Origin: Pseudotabrizicola sediminis
Lineage (GTDB): Bacteria > Pseudomonadota > Alphaproteobacteria > Rhodobacterales > Rhodobacteraceae
Assembly (NCBI RefSeq): GCF_004745575.1
Contig: NZ_RPEM01000003.1
Coordinates: 310,001-374,000, forward strand
Length of the DNA stretch: 64,000 nucleotides
Direction of reading: 5' to 3'
Shown here: one piece after another, positions 17,369 to 24,793 of the stretch
Layout: the number at the start of each line of letters is the position of its first letter
How positions within the stretch are numbered: the first letter of the stretch is position 1
Program-made: the position numbers and the translations under genes
The notes under the pieces: generated by a model
Database searches by the model: none
What the model was told of the DNA's origin: nothing
What the model saw: only the letters and a program-made list of their open reading frames with translations

Positions 17369-17463
17369 TTCCGTCTCTCCCGGTTCCCGATACCCTGACG
17401 GCGATCCCGGTCGTCGCAACAATCGTGCGAGCCAACCGCCGCTTTTGAAAGGTTATACGCAAC

Positions 17464-18033
17464 GTGTCCGCACCCGGATCACTCCAACCCTCGACTTTTT
17501 CATTGCCCGCCCTATCGCTTGTCATCGGCGGCGCGCGGTCTGGCAAATCGCGGCTGGCCGAACGGCTCGTTTCCGCCAGCGGCCGCCCCCGCACCTACAT
17601 CGCCACCGCACAACCCTTCGATGCCGAGATGCAAGAACGCATCGCCCGCCACCGCGACGACCGTGGCCCGGACTGGACCACGCTTGAGGCCCCGCTTGAT
17701 ATCGCTTCGGCTCTTGCCGCTTGCGACCCCGCCGGGGCCATTCTGCTCGATTGCGCCACGCTCTGGCTGTCCAATGCGCTGCTGGCAGGCCAGAACCTCG
17801 ACGACGCCACTCAGGCGCTGTTGGATACCCTTGAAACCAGCCCCGCCCCTGTTGTTATTGTCTCAAACGAGGTCGGCTGGGGTATCGTTCCCGAAAACGC
17901 GCTCGCCCGCCAGTTCCGCGACGCGCAGGGCCGCCTGAACCAAAAAATTGCCGCACGCGCGCGCCTTGTCATCGGGGTGATGGCTGGCCTGCCCTTCACC
18001 CTGAAGGGTAGCCTGCCGGAGGGTATCTTGTGA
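17464..18033 (+). CDS. cobU: Adenosylcobinamide kinase/adenosylcobinamide-phosphate guanylyltransferase
   Basis: Bifunctional enzyme (CobU/CobP) that phosphorylates adenosylcobinamide and then adds GMP, late in vitamin B12 assembly. 189 residues. The P-loop GGARSGKS is near residues 22-29; HRDDRGPDWTTLEAP carries the guanylylated His region; IVSNEVGWGIVPENALARQFRD is the family signature. The start used is GTG at 17464, giving a short extension before the first strand; a later start is possible. It is divergent from rpoH and overlaps the next gene by 4 bases. Confidence 0.95.
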   Translation: MSAPGSLQPSTFSLPALSLVIGGARSGKSRLAERLVSASGRPRTYIATAQPFDAEMQERIARHRDDRGPDWTTLEAPLDIASALAACDPAGAILLDCATLWLSNALLAGQNLDDATQALLDTLETSPAPVVIVSNEVGWGIVPENALARQFRDAQGRLNQKIAARARLVIGVMAGLPFTLKGSLPEGIL

Positions 18034-18596
18034 CGCGCCTGCACCTTGTGCGCCACGGCCCGACCCACGCCAAAGCCATGATCGGCTGGACAGACCTGCC
18101 CGCCGACCTGTCGGACCATGCCGCCATTGCAAGGCTTTCGGCCCATCTGCCCCCTGATGCCGCGCTGATCTCTTCCGACCTGTCGCGCGCCATCACCACC
18201 GCAGATGCGCTGGCGCTGCCCACGCGCAAACGTCTGCCGCACGATCCGGCCCTGCGCGAGTTGCACTTCGGTGCCTGGGAAATGCAGACCTTTGCGCAGG
18301 CCGAGGCCGCAGATCCGGCCCATATCCGCGCCTTCTGGGAAACCCCCGGCACCATTCGCGCGCCGGGGGGCGAGGGTTGGGATGACATAAGCACACGCAT
18401 CGCTGCCGCACTCGACCGCCTGCCGGATCATGCGATCGCCGTGTGCCACTTCGGGGCCATCCTCGCCGCCCTGCAATGCCGGCTTGGCCTGACCGCACAG
18501 GACGTGTTTCAGCACAAGATCGACAACCTGTCGGTCACAGAGCTGCACAAAACGCAAGCTGGCTGGGAGGCGGTGCGCATCAATCACATTCCGTGA
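18030..18596 (+). CDS. Histidine phosphatase family protein (CobC-like)
   Basis: 188 residues of the phosphoglycerate-mutase-like superfamily. The phospho-accepting His is in LHLVRHGPTHAK; further catalytic residues are in SSDLSRAITTADAL, the Glu in RELHFGAWE and the second His in AVCHFGAI. Coupling to cobU (GTGA overlap, GGAGGG upstream) suggests alpha-ribazole phosphatase (CobC/CobZ role) in cobalamin synthesis. The superfamily is broad, so that assignment rests on context. Confidence 0.85.
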   Translation: MTRLHLVRHGPTHAKAMIGWTDLPADLSDHAAIARLSAHLPPDAALISSDLSRAITTADALALPTRKRLPHDPALRELHFGAWEMQTFAQAEAADPAHIRAFWETPGTIRAPGGEGWDDISTRIAAALDRLPDHAIAVCHFGAILAALQCRLGLTAQDVFQHKIDNLSVTELHKTQAGWEAVRINHIP

Positions 18597-18677
18597 TGAG
18601 CCACCCCATAAATCATCGTTTTCCCGGCTGCCTGCTCTGTCGTTAGCTGAACCTACCCAAGCCAAGGAGCGCGACAG

Positions 18678-19547
18678 ATGACCGTCCCCTATGATCTCGT
18701 GATCGGCGACCGCGCCTATTCAAGCTGGAGCCTGCGCGGTTGGTTGCTGTTTGACGCCTTCGGCATCCCGTACAAACAGCACAAGGCCCGGCTTTACACG
18801 GATGAGCTGCCAACCCTGCTCAAAGCCTTCCACCCCGCCCGCACCGCGCCCACCATCCGCACCCCCGACGGCGTTGTGATCCCCGAAAGTCTGGCGATTG
18901 CCGAAGAGCTTGCCGCGCGCCACCCTCAGATGGGCATCTGGCCGGCAGAGCCGAAACCCCGCGCCATCGCCCGGGTGCTGGCAGCGGAAATGCACGCAGG
19001 CTTCACCGCCCTGCGGTCGCATTGCCCGATGAACCTGCGCGTCAGCTACACTGATTGCGCCCCGCCGCAAGGCGTGCTGGATGATCTGACCCGGCTGGAA
19101 ACCATCTGGGCATGGGCATGGCAGGAAACCGGCGCAACCCACTGGCTGTGTGGCGATTACTCCGCCGCCGACGTGTTCTTTGCCCCGGTCGCCAGCCGCA
19201 TCGCCACCTACAACCTGCCGGTCGGTGCCCGCGCGATGGAATATGTGCAGGCGCATCTGGCGCACCCATCATTCCGCCAATGGCGCGCCATGGGTCTGGT
19301 CGATGGCGCAGATCAGGAATTTTACCGCCGCGACTACCCGACACGGCTCTGGCCCGGCCCCACCCCCCTGCCCGCCCGCGCAGTGGATGGGACCGGGGCA
19401 GAAAACACCGCCTGCCCCTATTCGGGAAAGCCCATCACCCATGTGATGGAACTGAACAAACGCCGCTTCGGCTTTTGCAACGCCTTTTGTCGCGACAAAA
19501 CCGTGGCCGATCCGGAAGCCTGGCCGAAATTCATGGCACTTGTTTAA
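18678..19547 (+). CDS. Glutathione S-transferase with C-terminal TRASH-like metal-binding motif
   Basis: 289 residues. The N-terminal thioredoxin-fold part (SSWSLRGWLLFDAFG, PESLAIAEELA) and an all-helical part identify a glutathione S-transferase, residues 1 to about 225. After a Pro-rich linker, the last 40 residues hold C-x20-C-x3-C (CPYSGKPITH to FCNAFCRDK). This spacing fits the TRASH/YHS-like treble-clef metal-binding motif. The start ATG has CAAGGAG upstream. The 81-bp gap before it separates it from the cobalamin genes. Substrate unknown; the metal motif suggests a metal or redox role. Confidence 0.85.
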   Translation: MTVPYDLVIGDRAYSSWSLRGWLLFDAFGIPYKQHKARLYTDELPTLLKAFHPARTAPTIRTPDGVVIPESLAIAEELAARHPQMGIWPAEPKPRAIARVLAAEMHAGFTALRSHCPMNLRVSYTDCAPPQGVLDDLTRLETIWAWAWQETGATHWLCGDYSAADVFFAPVASRIATYNLPVGARAMEYVQAHLAHPSFRQWRAMGLVDGADQEFYRRDYPTRLWPGPTPLPARAVDGTGAENTACPYSGKPITHVMELNKRRFGFCNAFCRDKTVADPEAWPKFMALV

Positions 19548-19556
19548 CCAAGGCCG

Positions 19557-19572
19557 TTAACCATTCGCTAAC
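19557..19572 (+). promoter_or_regulatory. CtrA-like binding site upstream of comM
   Basis: TTAACCATTCGCTAAC matches the CtrA consensus TTAA-N7-TTAAC at all but one position and lies 42 bp before the comM ATG. A weaker TTAA-N7-GTAAG follows at about 19582-19597 and another TTAA lies at 19544-19547. CtrA controls competence-type and gene-transfer-agent genes in Rhodobacterales, so the site makes biological sense. Confidence 0.45.
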
Positions 19573-19613
19573 CCCACCCCATTAACCCGTTGGTAAGGGA
19601 TCGGGGTAAAGCA

Positions 19614-21128
19614 ATGGTGGCCAAAGCCTATACTGTCGCCTTTGAAGGCGTCGAAGCGCGTCTGGTCGAAGTGCAATGTGCCGTTTCGCCCGGCATGCCC
19701 GGCTTTACCATCGTCGGCCTGCCCGACAAAGCGGTGTCCGAAGCGAAAGAACGGGTGCGCGCTGCGCTCAGCGCCATGTCCATTGCCCTGCCGACCAAGA
19801 AGATCACCGTCAACCTGTCGCCTGCCGACCTGCCGAAGGAAGGCTCGCATTTCGACCTGCCCATCGCATTGGCTCTGCTCGCCGCAATCGACATCATCCC
19901 CAAGGATGAGGTGGAAGGCACGGTGGCCTTGGGCGAACTTTCCCTCGACGGTCGGCTGATCGCAGTAATTGGCGCGCTGCCCGCCGCGATGGCCGCCGCC
20001 GAAAGCGACCGCGCCCTGCTGTGCCCCCGCGCCTGCGGGGCCGAGGCCGCCTGGGTCGGGGCCACCGAAGTGCTCGCCGCCGCCTCGCTGGACGAAGTGG
20101 TGCGCCACTACACCGGCCAATGCCCGCTGCCACCGGCCGAGGCGGGCGAGGTTCTGGCCCGCAGCAGCGGCCGCGATCTGGCCGAGGTCAAAGGTCAGGA
20201 ACGCGCCAAACGTGCACTGGAAATCGCGGCAGCAGGCCGCCATCATATGCTGATGGTCGGCACGCCGGGCTCGGGCAAATCCATGCTGGCCGCACGCCTG
20301 CCCGGCATCCTGCCGCCCCTCTCGGCGGTCGAGGCGCTGGAAACCTCGATGATCCACTCCCTCGCCGGGCTCTTGACCGAAGGCGGCATCTCGCGCGACC
20401 GCCCGTTCCGAGAACCGCATCACACAGCGTCGATGGCCGCGATCATCGGCGGCGGCAAAGGCGCGAAGCCGGGCGAGGTCAGCCTTGCCCATAACGGGGT
20501 GCTGTTTCTGGACGAGTTCCCGGAATTCCCCCGGCAGGTGTTGGAAACCCTGCGCCAGCCGATTGAAACAGGCGAGGTGATGGTGGCCCGCGCCAATGCC
20601 CATATCCGCTATCCGTGCCGGTTTTTGCTGTTGGCCGCAGCCAACCCCTGCCGCTGCGGCTATCTCTCCGATCCGGCCCGCGCCTGCGCCAAAGCGCCGC
20701 TTTGCGGCGACGATTATCTGGGCCGGATCTCGGGGCCGCTGATGGACCGCTTTGACCTGCGCGTCGATGTGCCACCCGTCGCCTATACCGACCTTGACCT
20801 GCCCGCGACGGGAGACTCCTCCGCCACCATCGCCGCCCGCGTGGCCACGGCCCGCAGCCTGCAATCGGCGCGCTACGCCGATGACGAAGGCCTGCGTGTC
20901 AACGCCGATCTGGAAGGCAGACGGCTGGAAGAGGTGGCCACCCCGGATGCCGAGGGCCGCGCCCTGATCTCCCGCGTGGCCGAACGCATGGGGCTGACCG
21001 CGCGTGGCTACCACCGCGTGCTGCGCGTCGCCCGCACCATCGCCGATCTGGACAGATCGACCGAGGTACGCCTGCCGCATGTGGCCGAAGCTGTCAGCTA
21101 CCGCTTTGCGGCGGGCTCAAAATCATAG
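19614..21128 (+). CDS. comM: YifB/ComM family Mg-chelatase-like AAA+ ATPase
   Basis: 504 residues. The N-terminal Lon-like domain (GLPDKAVSEAKERVRAAL, NLSPADLPKEGSHFDLPIAL) is followed by an AAA+ module with Walker A GTPGSGKS, Walker B VLFLDEFPEF and arginine-finger region, with a Cys-rich insert (NPCRCGYLSDPARACAKAPLCGDDY). ComM is a hexameric helicase that drives branch migration during natural transformation. The ATG at 19614 follows GGGG; the 8 codons before it in frame are not needed. It may be CtrA-controlled through the site upstream. Confidence 0.95.
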   Translation: MVAKAYTVAFEGVEARLVEVQCAVSPGMPGFTIVGLPDKAVSEAKERVRAALSAMSIALPTKKITVNLSPADLPKEGSHFDLPIALALLAAIDIIPKDEVEGTVALGELSLDGRLIAVIGALPAAMAAAESDRALLCPRACGAEAAWVGATEVLAAASLDEVVRHYTGQCPLPPAEAGEVLARSSGRDLAEVKGQERAKRALEIAAAGRHHMLMVGTPGSGKSMLAARLPGILPPLSAVEALETSMIHSLAGLLTEGGISRDRPFREPHHTASMAAIIGGGKGAKPGEVSLAHNGVLFLDEFPEFPRQVLETLRQPIETGEVMVARANAHIRYPCRFLLLAAANPCRCGYLSDPARACAKAPLCGDDYLGRISGPLMDRFDLRVDVPPVAYTDLDLPATGDSSATIAARVATARSLQSARYADDEGLRVNADLEGRRLEEVATPDAEGRALISRVAERMGLTARGYHRVLRVARTIADLDRSTEVRLPHVAEAVSYRFAAGSKS

Positions 21129-21208
21129 TCACGGTGAAGGACAAACGTTCTGCGAAAGTTCTCATCGCCAACCCGTCAATCCTTGCCAACATCAGGACGC
21201 GCCAGCCC

Positions 21209-22150
21209 TCACGCCCGCTTGGCCTCGATGACTTCCCAGATCCGCGCCGCCGTATTGGTCCCGTCAAACCGCTCCAGCTCCTGTATCCCGGTGGGAGAGG
21301 TCACATTGATCTCGGTCAGCCAGTCGCCGATCACGTCGATGCCCACAAACACCTGTCCGTTGTCGCGCAACACGGGCCCGATCGCGGCACAGATCTCCAG
21401 ATCGCGCGCTGTCAGCCCCACCTGCTCGGGCCGCCCCCCGGCATGCATGTTCGACCGGGTCTCCCCCTCTTGCGGCACCCGGTTGATCGCCCCCACCGGC
21501 TCCCCGTTCACCAGAATCACCCGCTTGTCCCCGGCCGACACTGCAGGCAGAAACTTCTGCACAATCAGCGGCTCCCGGTTCATGCCGGTAAACATCTCGT
21601 GCAGGCTGGCCAGATTGCGGTCATTCGGGTCAAGCCGGAACACCCCCGCCCCGCCATTGCCGTAAAGGGGCTTCAAGATGATGTCCCCATGCCGCGCCTT
21701 GAACGCCCGGATCGTTTGCAGATCGCGCGCAATCGCCGTCGGCGGGGTCAGGTCCGGAAACCGCAGCACCAGCAGCTTTTCAGGAAAATTCCGAACCCAG
21801 AACGGATCGTTCACCACCAACGTTTTCGGATGGATCATCTCCAGCAGATGCGTCGTGGTGATATAGCCCATGTCAAACGGCGGATCCTGCCGCAGCCAGA
21901 CCACATCCATCTCGGCCAGATCGATCTCGACCTCCGGCCCGAAGCTCACATGATTTCCAATTTCACGCCGCAGCTCGATCCAGAACCCCCGCGCCACCAC
22001 CCGCCCCTCGACAAAAGCCAGCCGGTCCGGCGTGTAATAGAACAGCGCATGCCCCCGGGCCTGCGCCTCCAGCGCAATCCGAAACGTGCTGTCGGCATTG
22101 ATGTTGACCGACCCGATCGGGTCCATCTGCAGGGCAACCTTAAGCGGCAT
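21209..22150 (-). CDS. gshB: Glutathione synthase
   Basis: Ligates gamma-glutamylcysteine and glycine with ATP. 313 residues, normal for the bacterial enzyme. Recognisable segments are [21 protein letters not shown] at the N-terminus (MDPI start motif), [34 protein letters not shown] in the ATP-grasp and [19 protein letters not shown] near the end. The ATG at 22150 has AGGATTG upstream. It follows yraN on the same strand (57 bp). Confidence 0.97.
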   Translation of the reverse strand: MPLKVALQMDPIGSVNINADSTFRIALEAQARGHALFYYTPDRLAFVEGRVVARGFWIELRREIGNHVSFGPEVEIDLAEMDVVWLRQDPPFDMGYITTTHLLEMIHPKTLVVNDPFWVRNFPEKLLVLRFPDLTPPTAIARDLQTIRAFKARHGDIILKPLYGNGGAGVFRLDPNDRNLASLHEMFTGMNREPLIVQKFLPAVSAGDKRVILVNGEPVGAINRVPQEGETRSNMHAGGRPEQVGLTARDLEICAAIGPVLRDNGQVFVGIDVIGDWLTEINVTSPTGIQELERFDGTNTAARIWEVIEAKRA

Positions 22151-22207
22151 GGGCAATCCTCCGTGATTGCGGCAGCATTGGCGCAAAGCGGGGAAAGATG
22201 CAAACCG

Positions 22208-22561
22208 TCACGCGGCGAACGCGTTTTCCAGAACCTCGATCCGGCCCGCTCCGTCGACCAGCGCCACGTCAAACCGCACCGGCGTCAGCGACCCGGCGGG
22301 TTCTGTGCCGATAAAGCATTCGGCCGATGCACATATCCGTGCCATCTGCCGGGCTGATACCCTTTCAGCAGCCACCGCAAAGCTGCGCGCCTGCTTGACC
22401 TCGATAAAGATTACCTCTGCGCCGTCACGGGCAATCAGGTCAATCTCGCCACCCGGGCCACGCCACCGCCGCGCAATCACCTGCCGTCCGGACCGGTCAT
22501 AAAATTGCGCAACCTGATCTTCGGCCGAGGTCCCGGCATAATAGCTCGTGCGTCCGCCCAT
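22208..22561 (-). CDS. YraN family (UPF0102) endonuclease-fold protein
   Basis: 117 residues with the UPF0102 core: the Glu/Asp-x-Lys nuclease-like pattern GGEIDLIARDGAEVIFIEVKQAR, as in Holliday-junction resolvases, though activity is unproven. The ATG at 22561 has GGGAAAGGAATTGG upstream; a GTG nine codons earlier is less good. It follows rsmI by 50 bp, the usual rsmI-yraN-gshB order of alphaproteobacteria. Confidence 0.9.
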   Translation of the reverse strand: MGGRTSYYAGTSAEDQVAQFYDRSGRQVIARRWRGPGGEIDLIARDGAEVIFIEVKQARSFAVAAERVSARQMARICASAECFIGTEPAGSLTPVRFDVALVDGAGRIEVLENAFAA

Positions 22562-22611
22562 CCCAATTCCTTTCCCGACAAACCCCACGCCTCAGCAAGC
22601 GGAGCCTGTTT

Positions 22612-23520
22612 TCACACATCCTTCGCCGGCCGGGGCCGCGACAGCGCAAGCTGATAGACGTCGCGCCGTGGTACGCCATAGGCATCGGCAATGGCCGCTG
22701 CCGCATCCTTGACCGACATGCTGGCCATCGCCTTGTCCAGGGCGGCCTCGACCGTTTCTGCATCGGCCTGCACCACCGCCCCGCGGTCGATAAGCAACAC
22801 GATTTCTCCTTTCACATCCCGCCCATCATAGGCTGATACCAGATCGGCCAGTGTGCCGCGTGTCACTTCTTCAAACCTTTTCGTCAGCTCCCGGCACACC
22901 ACCGCCTGTCTCTCTTCTCCGAACACTTGCACACATTCCCCTAATGTTTCTCTAATGCGTTTCGGACTTTCATACAGAATAAGCGTCGCCTGTGTCCGCA
23001 CCAGCTCGTCCAGGAACCTGCGCCGCGCCGCTTTGGCAGAGGGAGCAAACCCAGCGAACAGGAACCGGTCTGACGGCAATCCCGACACGGTCAGCGCGCA
23101 CAAAACCGCCGATGCGCCAGGGGCGGCCAGCACCGGCAAACCTTCAGCAATCGCCGCCCGGGCCAGCCCGAACCCAGGGTCTGATATAAGCGGCGTTCCC
23201 GCTTCTGACGCATAGACCACCGATTTGCCCTCGCTCAAGGCCCGCATCAGCCTGGGCAGGGCCTGCGCCTCGTTGTGCTCGTGATAGGGCACCAGCGGTC
23301 GATCCTTCAGGGCAACCCCATGAATTTCCATCAGATGCCGCAGGCTGCGAGTGTCTTCGGCCGCCAGCACATCGGCCCTGGCCAGCAGATCCAGCGCCCG
23401 CAGCGTGATATCGCGCGCAGCACCAATCGGGGTCGACACGAAATGCAGGCCCGGCGGAATGTCGCGCGCCGGAGGCGTATGCAGGTCGATGCGGGCAGAG
23501 TCATCACTTTCGGCGGTCAT
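22612..23520 (-). CDS. rsmI: 16S rRNA (cytidine(1402)-2'-O)-methyltransferase
   Basis: SAM-dependent ribosomal RNA methyltransferase of the tetrapyrrole-methylase fold, 302 residues. Typical segments are LHFVSTPIGAARDITLRAL, AEDTRSLRHLMEIHG, YASEAGTPLISDPGF and FAGFAPSAKAARRRFLDEL, ending with a helical C-terminal domain (DAYGVPRRDVYQLAL). The ATG at 23520 (MTAESDDS) has AGGA upstream; a longer open frame overlaps the divergent lipoprotein gene and was rejected. It heads the rsmI-yraN-gshB operon. Confidence 0.96.
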   Translation of the reverse strand: MTAESDDSARIDLHTPPARDIPPGLHFVSTPIGAARDITLRALDLLARADVLAAEDTRSLRHLMEIHGVALKDRPLVPYHEHNEAQALPRLMRALSEGKSVVYASEAGTPLISDPGFGLARAAIAEGLPVLAAPGASAVLCALTVSGLPSDRFLFAGFAPSAKAARRRFLDELVRTQATLILYESPKRIRETLGECVQVFGEERQAVVCRELTKRFEEVTRGTLADLVSAYDGRDVKGEIVLLIDRGAVVQADAETVEAALDKAMASMSVKDAAAAIADAYGVPRRDVYQLALSRPRPAKDV

Positions 23521-23607
23521 CGGGCTGGTCCTGACAAGTTTACTTCGTCCGTCAATGCCCTTAAGTTCAGCCTTCAAAGCTGCGCCCTTCGGGAAGAGGA
23601 AGTCCAT

Positions 23608-24783
23608 ATGTTGTCTGTTATACGCCGGGCCCGCAAGTCGCTGGGTCATGCGGCCCTTGCGGTGGCTGCGCTCGCACTTGCCGCCTGCCAGCCTGCTGGC
23701 AGCCCCGGAACCGGTTCGGCACTCGATTCGTCGGCCCCGGTGGTCGTGGCGCTGCTGGTGCCCTCGGGCTCGGGGCAGGCCAGTGACGAGCTGCTGGCCC
23801 GGTCTCTGCAGAATGCGGCCCGGCTGGCGATTTCCGATCTGGGCACCACCCGGATCGACTTGCGCGTCTACAACACTGCAGGCCAGCCCGCCTCGGCACA
23901 GGCCATGGCGACCCGAGCCATCGACGACGGCGCTCAGATCATCCTCGGCCCGGTCTTCGCGCAAGAGGCGAATGCCGCCGGAGCCGCCGCTGCGGCGCGC
24001 GGCGTCAATGTGCTGGCGTTTTCCAACAACCCCGACATTGCCGGCGGTAATGTCTTCATCCTTGGCCAGACCTTCGGCAACACAGCCGACCGGCTGGCCG
24101 GCTATGCGGTGCGCAATGGCAAGCCACGAATCATGGTGGTCCATGAGCAGAACACCGCCGGCCAGCTGGGCCGTCGGGCCATCGAACAGGGCGTGGCCCG
24201 GGCCGGTGGCTCTGTCGTTGCGGTCGGCTCTTATGAATTTTCGCAAAATGGCGTGCTTTCCGCGGCACCGCGCATTGCCGCGACCGCGCGCGACAACAAC
24301 GCCGATGCCGTCTTCCTGACCGCCGATACGGCGGGGGCGCTGCCCCTGGTCAGCCAGATTCTGAACGACAACGGCCTTGGCCCGGCGGTCACCCAGTTCA
24401 TCGGTCTGACCCGCTGGGATATTCCGCAGGCCACCCTAGGCCTGCCGGGTGTGCAGGGCGGCTGGTTTGCCCTGCCCGATCCGGGCCGGTATCAGCAATA
24501 TCAGAACCGCTATCAGGCCGCCTTCGGCGAGCCGCCGCACCCGATCTCGGGCCTTGCCTATGATGGCATCGCCGCGATCGGTGCCTTGCTGAAACAAGGC
24601 CGCACAACCACGCTGAACGGGCAGGCGCTGACGCAAGCCGCAGGGTTTGTCGGGGTGAACGGCATCTTCCGCCTGCGCTCTGATGGACAGAACGAACGCG
24701 GTCTGGCAGTGGCCCAGATCCGCAACAATCAGGTCGTGATCATTGACCCTGCGCCGCGCAGCTTCGGCGGCTTCGGGTCATAA
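23608..24783 (+). CDS. LppC/LpoA-like penicillin-binding protein activator lipoprotein
   Basis: 391 residues. The signal sequence ends in the lipobox LAAC (Cys at about 28), so it is lipid-anchored. The rest is a periplasmic-binding fold type I, with VVVALLVPSGSGQASDELLARSLQNAARLA and ILGPVFAQEANAAGAAAAARGV. LpoA-like proteins activate peptidoglycan synthases in gammaproteobacteria; in alphaproteobacteria the role is inferred. ATG 23608 has AGAGGA upstream. It is divergent from rsmI, the common order, and glnD follows after 10 bp. Confidence 0.88.
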   Translation: MLSVIRRARKSLGHAALAVAALALAACQPAGSPGTGSALDSSAPVVVALLVPSGSGQASDELLARSLQNAARLAISDLGTTRIDLRVYNTAGQPASAQAMATRAIDDGAQIILGPVFAQEANAAGAAAAARGVNVLAFSNNPDIAGGNVFILGQTFGNTADRLAGYAVRNGKPRIMVVHEQNTAGQLGRRAIEQGVARAGGSVVAVGSYEFSQNGVLSAAPRIAATARDNNADAVFLTADTAGALPLVSQILNDNGLGPAVTQFIGLTRWDIPQATLGLPGVQGGWFALPDPGRYQQYQNRYQAAFGEPPHPISGLAYDGIAAIGALLKQGRTTTLNGQALTQAAGFVGVNGIFRLRSDGQNERGLAVAQIRNNQVVIIDPAPRSFGGFGS

Positions 24784-24793
24784 GGCCGGACCT

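Noticed and set aside
19557-21080. 507-codon open frame on the minus strand
   Set aside because: Antisense to comM; low-complexity composition rich in Gly, Gln and His, no recognisable motif.
23521-24246. rsmI extended to 544 residues
   Set aside because: The extension overlaps the divergent lipoprotein gene and does not resemble the family; ATG 23520 has a ribosome site.
22612-24783. Genomic island or horizontally acquired block
   Set aside because: The order rsmI-yraN-gshB with a divergent LppC-like gene is a core arrangement, and composition is even across the window.
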